Of a stretch of DNA of 55,486 bases, positions 8,859-16,737 are shown in pieces. The DNA is from an uncultured Lachnospiraceae bacterium (GTDB lineage Bacteria > Bacillota > Clostridia > Lachnospirales > Lachnospiraceae). The position numbers and the translations under genes are program-made. Numbering within the stretch: position 1 is the stretch's first letter; each line of letters opens with the position of its first letter. Where the stretch lies: contig CAMFDG010000012.1 of assembly GCA_945949045.1 (NCBI GenBank), positions 1-55,486 of the forward strand, in the 5' to 3' direction. The notes under the pieces were generated by a model. The model was not told the DNA's origin. It was given only the letters and a program-made list of their open reading frames with translations, and searched no databases.

Positions 8859-10346
8859 ATGGTTTATAATTTTAATTTAGGGATTGGCTGGGCATCCAGC
8901 GGAGTGGAATATGCACAGGCCTACCGCGCAAATGTGTTCCGGAGGATTGGGCAGGAGGCAAAATTTGTATTTACGGATATGTTTCCGCAGGAAAATATAG
9001 AGCATATGACAGCAAATCTGGGCTTTCTGGATTCAGAGATCCTGTGGCTGTATACCTTCTTTACGGACTGCCGGATTGCTCCGGTTTCCTTTACGTTAAA
9101 GCAGCTGGATGAGCAGTTTTCGGGGAAAAAGTATCGCTTTTCCAGAAGAGGAAAGCGGGCCAAATATGTTTTTGAAGGGGAAAACAATTTTTGCATGGCA
9201 TATTTGACCAATGAAAACTCGGATTTGGTACACCGGGTGGAAATCGTTTCCGGAGGGAAGCTGATCCGGAAAGATTATTATACGTATTGCAGAATCTACA
9301 CCGAGTATTATGCTCCGGCCAGGGGAAAAGCCCACTTGTATCTGCGCCGTTTTTTTAATGAGGATGGCACCACCGCATATGAGGAAATCATTGATGAGGG
9401 TGCAGTCATGTACCGGTTTGAGGACCGACTGCTCTGCTCGAAGGAGGAGCTTGTTGGATATATGGTGGAGAGACTTCAGCTGACGAAGGAGGATGTGGTG
9501 ATCATTGACAGGACCACAGGAATCGGGCAGGCAATTCTTCAGCAGGCAAAAGAGGCCAGAATCGGGATCGTGATCCATGCGGAGCATTTCAGTGAGGGAA
9601 ATTCTGACGGGAACAATATTCTCTGGAATAATTACTATGAGTATGCTTTTTCCCAGAATTCCCATGTGTCCTTTTATGTGACCGCGACGGAAGCACAGAG
9701 GAAGCTTCTTTTAAAGCAGTTTCAAAAATATCAGGGCGTTACTCCGAGAATTGAGGCAATTCCGGTGGGGAGTCTGGATGAGCTGAAACGTCCGCAGAAG
9801 GGGAGAAAGCCTTTTTCCTGTATTACGGCGTCCAGGCTTGCACCGGAAAAGCATATTGACTGGCTGATTTCCGCGGTGGTGCTGGCAAGAAAACAGATCC
9901 CGGAGCTTACGCTGGATATCTACGGGGAGGGAGGCCAGCAGGACGCACTCCAAAAGCAGATTGAGAAGCTTCATTGTTCCGGTTATGTCCGTCTGTGCGG
10001 TCAGCAGAATCTGGAAAATGTATATATGAAATATGAAGCATATCTGTCAGCTTCTACCAGCGAGGGCTTTGGATTGTCTCTTCTTGAGGCGATTGGCTCG
10101 GGACTTCCGATGATCGGGTTTGATGTCCGGTATGGAAATCAGGCGTTTATTGAAGAGGGAAAGAATGGATATCGGATTCCCTTCGACCGGGAGATGGACG
10201 ATCGCGTGAAAATTCAAAAACTTGCGGAAAAAATCATATGCCTGTTTTCAGAGGCGGACAGAGAAAAATTTCAGGAAAGATCCTATCAGATTGCGAAAAA
10301 ATTCCTGACAAAGGAGGTGGAAAAGAAATGGAAAAAACTGCTGTAA
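8859..10346 (+). CDS. gtfA: Adhesin O-GlcNAc transferase catalytic subunit GtfA
   Basis: 495 residues from the ATG at 8859, which has TAGGAGGGG upstream and gives the N-terminus MVYNFNLGIGWASSGVEYAQ, the hallmark start of GtfA; longer in-frame starts reach into secA2 and are rejected. The middle carries the extended beta-sheet domain (YLRRFFNEDGTTAYEEI). The C-terminal GT-B half has SRLAPEKHIDWLI and the E-x7-E region EGFGLSLLEAIGSGLPMIGF of retaining glycosyltransferases. GtfA with GtfB adds the first GlcNAc to Ser/Thr of the adhesin repeats in the cytoplasm. It overlaps gtfB by 19 bp. Confidence 0.93.
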   Translation: MVYNFNLGIGWASSGVEYAQAYRANVFRRIGQEAKFVFTDMFPQENIEHMTANLGFLDSEILWLYTFFTDCRIAPVSFTLKQLDEQFSGKKYRFSRRGKRAKYVFEGENNFCMAYLTNENSDLVHRVEIVSGGKLIRKDYYTYCRIYTEYYAPARGKAHLYLRRFFNEDGTTAYEEIIDEGAVMYRFEDRLLCSKEELVGYMVERLQLTKEDVVIIDRTTGIGQAILQQAKEARIGIVIHAEHFSEGNSDGNNILWNNYYEYAFSQNSHVSFYVTATEAQRKLLLKQFQKYQGVTPRIEAIPVGSLDELKRPQKGRKPFSCITASRLAPEKHIDWLISAVVLARKQIPELTLDIYGEGGQQDALQKQIEKLHCSGYVRLCGQQNLENVYMKYEAYLSASTSEGFGLSLLEAIGSGLPMIGFDVRYGNQAFIEEGKNGYRIPFDREMDDRVKIQKLAEKIICLFSEADREKFQERSYQIAKKFLTKEVEKKWKKLL

Positions 10347-11707
10347 GACCTGATGTTGTCCTCCTTTTAGAGAATTTTTCGGATGAGGGGAAAAGGCTTT
10401 TTTACTCCTTTCAGCAGGCGGATAAAAGCATCCCTGCTGTTGTGCTGGAGGAAAATGGTTTCCTGCCGGAAGGAGCCGTATCCGTTTATGGATACTTTCT
10501 GGGGGATTTTGCACAGTCTTCCCTGGCATCGGGAACTCCCCTCTATTTTAACCAGATTTCAGTTCCGGAGTACTGGAGAATCAGCGGAACCAACAGACAG
10601 GGAGAAATTTATGACCTTGGCAGGAAAAGAGGAAGAATTCTTTACGCAAAGCCGGTTCACAGGCGGCTGGTAGCAACTGTAGAATGGCTGGACGAAAGAG
10701 GCGCTGTCCGCACGGCGGATCACTATAATTCCCAGGGTGCATTGTATGCGAAAACCACCTTTGATGCTTCCGGGAAAAAAGTGATGAAGACTTATTTTAC
10801 CGCGGAGGGGCAGGAAAAGATCGTCGAGAATTTTGTGACAAAGGACATTATCCTGAATGAGGATAAAAAAGTCCTTGTTTTTCGGGGAAAGGTGGATTTT
10901 TCCGTTTATATGCTTCAAAAGGCGGGCTTTGCCCACTGCCATTTCTTCTATAATACACTGTCTACCCCGTTCTTTGTCTCAGAGAGATTTAAGAATCCGG
11001 TGAAGAAGCATGTGCTGTTCTGGCAGGAGCCGAAGAGGAACGATATTCCCGGCAATATGAGCTATATATTAAGACAGCAGGAAAGCCAGACAAAGGCCAT
11101 TTTTGTTCAGAGAAGGGCTGCTTATGAGAAGCTTTTGGAACTGGGGGCCGACAGGGGGATGCTCCACAGCATCGGATATATTTATCCTTTTAAGAGAGAC
11201 AATTCCCATGGACGGCAGGCCCTGATCTGTACGAATTCCGACCAGATTGAGCAGTTGAAAAAAGTGGTGGAGGCCCTTCCGGAGCTTCATTTCCATATCG
11301 CTGCAATTACGGAGATGTCACCAAAGCTGATGGCTTACGGTGAATACGAAAATGTGTCTTTGTACCCCAATGTGAAGACGACGCAGCTGGACAGTTTATT
11401 TTCGCGTTGTGACTGGTATTTTGATATCAATCACGCGGATGAGATTGTGTCGGCGGTGGAGAGGGCCTTCTTAAATAACCAGCTTGTCTTTGCTTTTCAG
11501 GAGACGGCCCATAACCGTGAATATGTGGCTGAGGAATACATTTATCCTGCGAAGGAGTCCGACCGGTTGATGGCTGATGTGAAAAAAACCATTGCAGACG
11601 AGAAGCTTTTTAACGAACATCTGAAGCTTCAGAGGGCCTGTGCCATGGCAGAAAAAAGGGAGGCATATCAGAATCTTCTTCCATATATGAGCAAGGGTTC
11701 TGAATAG
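10328..11707 (+). CDS. gtfB: Adhesin glycosylation co-activator GtfB
   Basis: 459 residues from the ATG at 10328, behind AAAGGAGGTGG in the end of gtfA. It has the beta repeats of the extended beta-sheet domain (YNSQGALYAKTTFD, SGKKVMKTYFTAEGQEK) and a GT-B-like C-terminal half without the clear E-x7-E motif of GtfA. This fits GtfB, the substrate-binding partner that makes the active GtfA-GtfB heterocomplex. The last codons (GSE stop) are made by a 17-bp sequence identical to the end of the MITE at 34371-34456. The natural C-terminus may therefore have been replaced by an insertion-element end. Confidence 0.9.
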   Translation: MEKTAVRPDVVLLLENFSDEGKRLFYSFQQADKSIPAVVLEENGFLPEGAVSVYGYFLGDFAQSSLASGTPLYFNQISVPEYWRISGTNRQGEIYDLGRKRGRILYAKPVHRRLVATVEWLDERGAVRTADHYNSQGALYAKTTFDASGKKVMKTYFTAEGQEKIVENFVTKDIILNEDKKVLVFRGKVDFSVYMLQKAGFAHCHFFYNTLSTPFFVSERFKNPVKKHVLFWQEPKRNDIPGNMSYILRQQESQTKAIFVQRRAAYEKLLELGADRGMLHSIGYIYPFKRDNSHGRQALICTNSDQIEQLKKVVEALPELHFHIAAITEMSPKLMAYGEYENVSLYPNVKTTQLDSLFSRCDWYFDINHADEIVSAVERAFLNNQLVFAFQETAHNREYVAEEYIYPAKESDRLMADVKKTIADEKLFNEHLKLQRACAMAEKREAYQNLLPYMSKGSE

Positions 11708-11711
11708 TTAC
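11695..11711 (+). mobile_element. Solitary IS66-like terminal repeat at the end of gtfB
   Basis: gggttctgaatagttac is identical to the right terminal repeat of the MITE (34440-34456), and the match stops exactly at the outer C of that element. Read inward from the other strand it begins GTAA, the terminal sequence reported for IS66-family elements. No partner repeat is seen within the window to the left. This could be a one-ended remnant marking the edge of the accessory Sec locus. Confidence 0.65.
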
Positions 11712-11713
11712 TC

Positions 11714-11742
11714 TTGTCAATAAAAAATTCACATGTTATAAT
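11714..11742 (+). promoter_or_regulatory. Sigma-A promoter for the transglutaminase-like gene
   Basis: -35 TTGTCA (11714-11719), 17-bp spacer, extended -10 TGTTATAAT (TATAAT at 11737-11742). It begins two bases after the insertion-element end and reads toward the gene at 11794. Confidence 0.75.
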
Positions 11743-11793
11743 TTAGATAGCAGGGATTCAAATGTTGATGTAAAACCGGAGGGGGATGATATC

Positions 11794-12678
11794 GTGAAAA
11801 AAGTGAAAAGAATAACGGCTTTTCTTCTGGTTTTCTGCCTGATTTTTTTAAGCGGCGGAATCCATATGGATGCCAAGGTTGTTCGCGCAACGGCATCCGG
11901 CAAGAAGGTAGCTGAGAACAAGACGGCAGTCATCGATTATTCCAATATCAGCAAGGGATATGTCATGGTAAAATACAAAGTTGCCACCAAGGTGAAACTG
12001 AAGGCCCAGGTGAAATGTCCCACAGGAATTACCTACACCTACAATCTGGAACCAAAGAAGTGGGCAACCTTCCCGCTTTCGGAGGGGAATGGAAAGTATC
12101 AGGTGACGGTCTTTACCAATATCTCAGGCAACAGCTATGCGACTACAGTCTCAGCGAACTTTCAGGCAAAGATGAACAATGCCCGGGCACCGTTTCTGAT
12201 GGCCAACCAGTTTGTGGATTATACCTCCAGCACCAAATGTGTGAAGAAGGCAGCATCTCTTTGTAAAGGAACAAAGACGGAGATGCAGAAGGTTAAGAAA
12301 ATCTATAATTGGACCATCAAGTATTTTTCCTATGACAAGAAAAAGGCACAGTCCGTGCAGAGCGGATATCTTCCGAATCTGAACAGTGTCTACAAGTCCA
12401 AGAAGGGCATCTGTTTTGATTACGCAGCGACGATGACGGCTATGCTCAGAAGTCAGGGAGTTCCCACGAAGCTGGTGATCGGTTATGCAGGATCCGCCTA
12501 TCACGCGTGGATCAGTGTCTATTCGGAGAAAGATGGATGGATCGACAACGTGATCTATTTTGATGGAGAGCAGTGGAATCTGATGGATCCGACCTTTGCC
12601 TCTTCCTCAAATTCCAGTTCCTCAGTGATGAAATACATCGGGAATGGAAGCAACTATAAGGCGAAATACGCATATTAA
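11794..12678 (+). CDS. Secreted transglutaminase-like cysteine protein
   Basis: 294 residues with a signal peptide (MKKVKR, a hydrophobic core to about residue 20, probable cleavage near 27-33). The C-terminal half is a transglutaminase-like domain with the triad Cys207 (KKGICFDYA), His237 (YHAW) and Asp265 (LMDPTF). The N-terminal part (50-125) looks like a beta-sandwich. Secreted members of this family are often proteases or peptide amidases of the cell surface; the substrate is unknown. The GTG start has GGAGGGGG upstream. It has its own promoter and a terminator-like hairpin, so it is a single-gene unit. Confidence 0.85.
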   Translation: MKKVKRITAFLLVFCLIFLSGGIHMDAKVVRATASGKKVAENKTAVIDYSNISKGYVMVKYKVATKVKLKAQVKCPTGITYTYNLEPKKWATFPLSEGNGKYQVTVFTNISGNSYATTVSANFQAKMNNARAPFLMANQFVDYTSSTKCVKKAASLCKGTKTEMQKVKKIYNWTIKYFSYDKKKAQSVQSGYLPNLNSVYKSKKGICFDYAATMTAMLRSQGVPTKLVIGYAGSAYHAWISVYSEKDGWIDNVIYFDGEQWNLMDPTFASSSNSSSSVMKYIGNGSNYKAKYAY

Positions 12679-12700
12679 TGAATAAGAGCAGATTTGAAAG

Positions 12701-12732
12701 ACAGGCTTGTGATTTTCACAGGCCTGTTTGTA
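12701..12732 (+). terminator. Terminator after the transglutaminase-like gene
   Basis: acaggcttgtga (12701-12712) pairs with tcacaggcctgt (12716-12727), 12 bp with one G-U, loop TTT, followed by ttgta. The U-tract is poor, so some read-through into the pilus-type operon is possible. Confidence 0.65.
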
Positions 12733-12750
12733 CTAAAAGGTGAAACATAT

Positions 12751-13797
12751 ATGAAAAAAATGAAATTATCAAATGATTATCTTTCCGCATTTAGTCTGCA
12801 GCTGTCTCTTCTGCTGCATTCCGGCATTCCAATCGGGGACGGACTTCATATGCTTTCGGAGGACGAGGATGATCCGGATATGAAGAAGCTCCTCAGTTCC
12901 ATGAGCAGGCAGATGGACGAGGGCCTCCAGCTCTCGGATGTCATGGAGGAGAGCGGCTGCTTCCCCGGGTACATGGTATATATGATAAAAACCGGAGAAG
13001 ATACGGGGCGCTCAGAGTCCGCACTGATGGCATTGTCTGATTACTATGAGAATCAGAGGCAGCTGTCGGAGAGCGTCCGCAGCGCTCTGTTTTATCCGGT
13101 GATACTGATGCTGTTGATGCTGTTGATCATCGGAATACTTCTGGTCCGGGTGCTTCCGATTTTTAATACGGTGTACAGGCAGCTGGGAGGAAGCATGACA
13201 GGAATTGCCAGGGGATTTCTCCAGCTGGGAAATGTGCTGCGGCAGGCTCTTCCTTTTATTGGAGCAGTGCTTCTTGTGATCACTGTTTTGGGGCTGATTC
13301 TCTATTTTTCAGACAGCCTGCGGGGAAAACTGACAGGATGCCTGAAGCGGCGGTTTGGCGATCGGGGAATTCTAAAGAAGATCAGCATGGCAAGATTTGC
13401 ATCGGCCCTTTCCATGGGGATGATGAGCGGGCTTTCCATCGAAGATGCCATGCGGACCGCCATGGGCTTTCAGGAAGAGTCGGACCGTATCCGGGTAAAA
13501 TATGAGCAGTGCCTGAAGGAATTGGAGGAAGGAGAGGCGCTTGCGGACGCTTTGAAACGTGCGGGGATTTTCCCGGTGTTGTACTGCAGAATGTTGTCTC
13601 TCGGGGTGAAAAGCGGAACGGGAGATGATATCATGGCACAGATTGCCGGGAGACTAAAGGAGGATGCCAGCAGGTCCATCGAGAAGCTGGTGTCCAGAAT
13701 TGAGCCTGTGATAGTGATTATTACCTCGATTCTGGTGGGTGTGATCCTGCTTTCTGTGATGATTCCGCTTATGAACATTATGGCATCCATTGGATAG
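12751..13797 (+). CDS. PilC/GspF-type pilus assembly membrane protein
   Basis: 348 residues from the ATG at 12751; the longer in-frame start lies within the terminator hairpin. It has two T2SS-F domains (about 10-135 and 215-340). Three membrane segments are seen: VILMLLMLLIIGILLVRVLP, LPFIGAVLLVITVLGLILYF and the C-terminal VIVIITSILVGVILLSVMIP. SALFYPVILM and GMMSGLSIEDAM are typical GspF-family stretches. This is the inner-membrane platform protein of type IV pili and type II secretion. It opens a six-gene operon ending in pilT. No pilB-type extension ATPase gene is adjacent. Confidence 0.88.
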   Translation: MKKMKLSNDYLSAFSLQLSLLLHSGIPIGDGLHMLSEDEDDPDMKKLLSSMSRQMDEGLQLSDVMEESGCFPGYMVYMIKTGEDTGRSESALMALSDYYENQRQLSESVRSALFYPVILMLLMLLIIGILLVRVLPIFNTVYRQLGGSMTGIARGFLQLGNVLRQALPFIGAVLLVITVLGLILYFSDSLRGKLTGCLKRRFGDRGILKKISMARFASALSMGMMSGLSIEDAMRTAMGFQEESDRIRVKYEQCLKELEEGEALADALKRAGIFPVLYCRMLSLGVKSGTGDDIMAQIAGRLKEDASRSIEKLVSRIEPVIVIITSILVGVILLSVMIPLMNIMASIG

Positions 13798-13808
13798 GAA
13801 GTGGCTGA

Positions 13809-14156
13809 ATGAGTAGAAAAAATGGAATCAGAAAGCTAAAGAATCTGGCGCGTCTGTTTCTCATGCCGGCGTTGATGCTTCTGGCGGCATATATTCTGCT
13901 GGTAGGAGCCGGAAATGTGAGCGACCGGCAGCAGGCGGAGAATCTCAAGCAGATGCAGGATACCATCAGCCGGGCAGTACTGAACTGCTATGCGATTGAA
14001 GGAAGCTATCCTGCTTCCATCGATTATGTGGAAAGGCATTACGGACTTCAGATCGACCATGATCGATACGATGTATTTTATGAGATATTTGCACAGAATC
14101 TCATGCCGGAAATTACGGTTGTGGAAAAGCAGGATTTGGATTTAGAGCAGGAATGA
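13809..14156 (+). CDS. Small pilus-locus membrane protein, pilin-like
   Basis: 115 residues with one N-terminal membrane helix (LFLMPALMLLAAYILLVGAG) and a short extracellular region containing AVLNCYAIEGSYPASIDYVE. Pilin-like proteins of Clostridia often have a similar NCYAxEGxYP stretch after the helix. There is no Gly-Phe/Glu prepilin peptidase site, so it is not a canonical pilin. It lies 11 bp after the PilC-like gene and 4 bp before the next, so it is in the operon. Role inferred from position. Confidence 0.65.
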   Translation: MSRKNGIRKLKNLARLFLMPALMLLAAYILLVGAGNVSDRQQAENLKQMQDTISRAVLNCYAIEGSYPASIDYVERHYGLQIDHDRYDVFYEIFAQNLMPEITVVEKQDLDLEQE

Positions 14157-14160
14157 TACT

Positions 14161-14691
14161 ATGAGAAGAGAAACCACAGAGCATCATATGGACGGAGTCT
14201 ACGTACTTTTATTGTTTGCCGTCTTTGCAGGCTGTATTTTGTTTGTCCTTCTGTTTGGCGCCTCCTCCTACGAGAAGCTGGTAGAAAGGGATCGGGCCGC
14301 ATATAACGAAAGAACCGGAATCCAGTATCTTGCGGCGAGACTGAGGCATGCCGACAGCACAGAGGGGATTTGCGTAGGGAGCTTTTCTGATATGGAAGAT
14401 ATAGCTGCCGATGAGATCAATGTGCTGTATCTGCCTTTTGTCGGGGAGGACGGACCGGTACCGGGCTTTTATACGGAAATATATTATTATGATGGATACA
14501 TCAGGGAGGTCTTATGCGCGGAGGACAGTGGACTTTCCCCTGAGGATGGCAATGAGATTATGCCCGCAAAGGGCCTTATGATCTCCAAGGAAAACAGGCT
14601 GATCACCTTTTCGTTGACGAGCGAGGACGGCAGTCAGCAGGAAATCAAGCTATTTGTCAGAAGCGGAGGAGATAAAAATGAGGGAGAGTAA
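14161..14691 (+). CDS. DUF4860-like pilus-locus protein
   Basis: 176 residues; one N-terminal helix (VYVLLLFAVFAGCILFVLLFG) then a soluble domain with RTGIQYLAARLRHAD. I recognise the DUF4860 family, found in pilus-type loci of Lachnospiraceae; its function is unknown. The layout resembles minor pseudopilins that have lost the cleavage site. It overlaps the next gene by 14 bp. Confidence 0.65.
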   Translation: MRRETTEHHMDGVYVLLLFAVFAGCILFVLLFGASSYEKLVERDRAAYNERTGIQYLAARLRHADSTEGICVGSFSDMEDIAADEINVLYLPFVGEDGPVPGFYTEIYYYDGYIREVLCAEDSGLSPEDGNEIMPAKGLMISKENRLITFSLTSEDGSQQEIKLFVRSGGDKNEGE

Positions 14692-15115
14692 AAGCAAGGC
14701 TCCGCTTGTACTGATGGAACAGGTTATTATGGTACTGGTGTTTTCGCTGGCAGCAGCCCTTTGCGTGCAGGCCTTTGCCCTTTCCGGCACCATTTCCAAA
14801 AAACTGGTCAAGCGGGATCATGCCATGGCTGTCAGCCAGACGATGGCGGAGACCATCAAGGCCTGCGGGGGCAATATGGCCCGTGCACAAAAAGAGCTTG
14901 GGGGCAGAATTGACGGCGAGACGCTGACACTATCCTATGACGCAGACTGGAATCAGGTTTCAGACGAGAAGCTGGCGGTATATTTTGCCGTATTTAAACA
15001 AACGAAGATGGAACAGCTATGCGGGCATGGACAGGTTTCCGTTACCGAGCGTGAGAGCCAGAAGGAACTGTTTTCCCTGGAAATTGTATGGCAGGAGGAA
15101 TTGACAGATGAGTAG
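14678..15115 (+). CDS. Prepilin-like small membrane protein
   Basis: 145 residues from the ATG at 14678 (CGGAGGAG upstream; the longer in-frame start is within the previous gene and less likely). The N-terminus KAPLVLMEQVIMVLVFSLAAALC mimics a type IV prepilin: a short basic leader, then a hydrophobic helix with Glu at position 5 if cleavage is after Pro, but the usual Gly is missing. The remainder is soluble with KACGGNMARAQKELGG. Likely a minor pseudopilin or assembly factor. Confidence 0.6.
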   Translation: MRESKSKAPLVLMEQVIMVLVFSLAAALCVQAFALSGTISKKLVKRDHAMAVSQTMAETIKACGGNMARAQKELGGRIDGETLTLSYDADWNQVSDEKLAVYFAVFKQTKMEQLCGHGQVSVTERESQKELFSLEIVWQEELTDE

Positions 15116-15518
15116 AAGAACGAAAATTCCGGCTCCGGTGGGGGCGAGCTCTCTTCTGGTTATTTTCTCGGTGCTCTGCTTTACAGCCTTTGCCATGCTG
15201 ACATTGTCTACCGTGAAGGCGGATGAGAGGCTGGCGGATGCGAGCTGTGAATCTGTGAAGGCGTATTATAAGGCAGACTGCGAGGCGGAGGAAATTCTGG
15301 CGAAATTGAGGCTTGGCATGACGGTGGACCATGTCATTCAGAAAGGGAATTATTATGCCTATAGCTGTAAGGTCAGCGACACCCAGGTGCTCAGCGTCGT
15401 GGTGGAGATCAGGGGACAGGAATATCAGGTGCATCAGTGGAAGCTGGAGGAGACCGTCCAGTGGAAGCCCCAGGAATATATTGAGTTGTTTGATGTAGAC
15501 GAGTTACTGGAGGAGTAA
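15108..15518 (+). CDS. PilX-like small membrane protein
   Basis: 136 residues with one helix (ASSLLVIFSVLCFTAFAMLTLSTV) and a domain containing YYKADCEAEEILAKLR. The SSLLVIF start and the DxxAxE-like region recall PilX-type minor pilins, which are often short. It overlaps the previous gene by 8 bp and lies 3 bp before pilT. Function inferred from the operon. Confidence 0.6.
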   Translation: MSRRTKIPAPVGASSLLVIFSVLCFTAFAMLTLSTVKADERLADASCESVKAYYKADCEAEEILAKLRLGMTVDHVIQKGNYYAYSCKVSDTQVLSVVVEIRGQEYQVHQWKLEETVQWKPQEYIELFDVDELLEE

Positions 15519-15521
15519 GGA

Positions 15522-16607
15522 ATGGAAACAGATACAAAGGATTACGGACAGCTTCTTGAATCGATATTGAAGCGGACGGTGGATGAGGGGGCGTCAGATC
15601 TATTTCTCATCGCAGGAGGACCGATCAGCTGCAAGGTGGACGGTGTGATCCACCACCTTTCTGAGGACAAGCTGTTCCCGGAGAATACCAAAGGCCTGGT
15701 GGAGGCTGTCTATACACTGGCGGAGCGTGATACCCGCAAATACGAGGCCGATGGAGATGATGATTTCTCCTTTGCCATAGCGGGACTGGCAAGATTTCGT
15801 GTGAATGCTTTCCGTCAGAGAGGCTCTCTGGCGGCAGTGGTTCGTGTGGTACAGTTTGAGATCCCGGATTACCATGATCTTCGGATTCCGGAGGAAATCA
15901 TGGCAATTGCCAAAAAACAGCATGGAATGGTGATCGTCTGTGGGACCGCGGGAAGTGGAAAATCCACCACACAGGCCTGTATTATTGACAAAATCAATCG
16001 GGAACGGTCTGCACATATCGTAACCCTGGAGGATCCCATCGAATATCTGCACAGTAACAACCGGTCTCTGATCAGCCAGAGAGAGATTGCCATTGATACC
16101 CAGGATTATCTCTCGGCTTTGCGGGCGTGCTTAAGGCAGGCGCCGGATGTGATTCTGCTTGGGGAAATGAGGGACTACGAGACAATCCGCACAGCGATGA
16201 CGGCGGCGGAGACCGGCCATCTGCTGCTGGCCACACTGCACACGAGAGGGGCGGTTAACACCATCGATCGTATCATCGACTCCTTCCCGCCCCAGCAGCA
16301 GGAACAGATCCGCACACAGCTGGCTGCGGTTCTCATTACTGTGGTTTCCCAGCAGCTGGTCCCGGGGGTTGACGGCACAATGATCCCGGTTTTTGAGATC
16401 ATGCATGTCAATCCGGCGATCCGCAATATGATAAGGGATAATAAAAGCTATCAGATTGAAAACGCAATCCAGACCTCCGGATCGGAGGGGATGATCTCCA
16501 TGGACCAGTATCTGGTTTCCCTTTTCCGCAAGGGGCAGATTACCGCAGAGACGGCGATGGAATACGCCATGAATCCGGAACAGCTGGAGCGAAAAATACA
16601 GATGTAA
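15522..16607 (+). CDS. pilT: PilT-type twitching motility ATPase
   Basis: 361 residues. Walker A GTAGSGKS at 141-148, Asp box TLEDPIEYLH, Walker B ILLGEMRD and His box HLLLATLHTRGA are all present. PilT hexamers power pilus retraction; in this operon it is the only visible ATPase, so it may serve both extension and retraction or work with an ATPase encoded elsewhere. Start ATG 3 bp after the preceding stop. Confidence 0.92.
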   Translation: METDTKDYGQLLESILKRTVDEGASDLFLIAGGPISCKVDGVIHHLSEDKLFPENTKGLVEAVYTLAERDTRKYEADGDDDFSFAIAGLARFRVNAFRQRGSLAAVVRVVQFEIPDYHDLRIPEEIMAIAKKQHGMVIVCGTAGSGKSTTQACIIDKINRERSAHIVTLEDPIEYLHSNNRSLISQREIAIDTQDYLSALRACLRQAPDVILLGEMRDYETIRTAMTAAETGHLLLATLHTRGAVNTIDRIIDSFPPQQQEQIRTQLAAVLITVVSQQLVPGVDGTMIPVFEIMHVNPAIRNMIRDNKSYQIENAIQTSGSEGMISMDQYLVSLFRKGQITAETAMEYAMNPEQLERKIQM

Positions 16608-16647
16608 AACAAAATGTGAAACAGGGGTTTATAAGCCGGTGGTTGTG

Positions 16648-16707
16648 GCCGATATAATATCTAAATAACGTAACTATCATTACACATTCTGCGTCGGAGA
16701 CGCAGAA
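16648..16707 (+). promoter_or_regulatory. Candidate promoter and leader hairpin of the DUF6033 gene
   Basis: A GCCGATATAAT sequence (16648-16658) combines a sigma-A -10 (TATAAT, 16653-16658) with the GCCGATA core of sigma-28 promoters; no clear -35 is seen for either. Downstream, ttctgcgtc (16687-16695) and gacgcagaa (16699-16707) form a perfect 9-bp stem with a 3-base loop in the leader, 30 bp before the start codon. Confidence 0.4.
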
Positions 16708-16737
16708 CTATGCATGAAGGATCAGGGAGGACAAATT

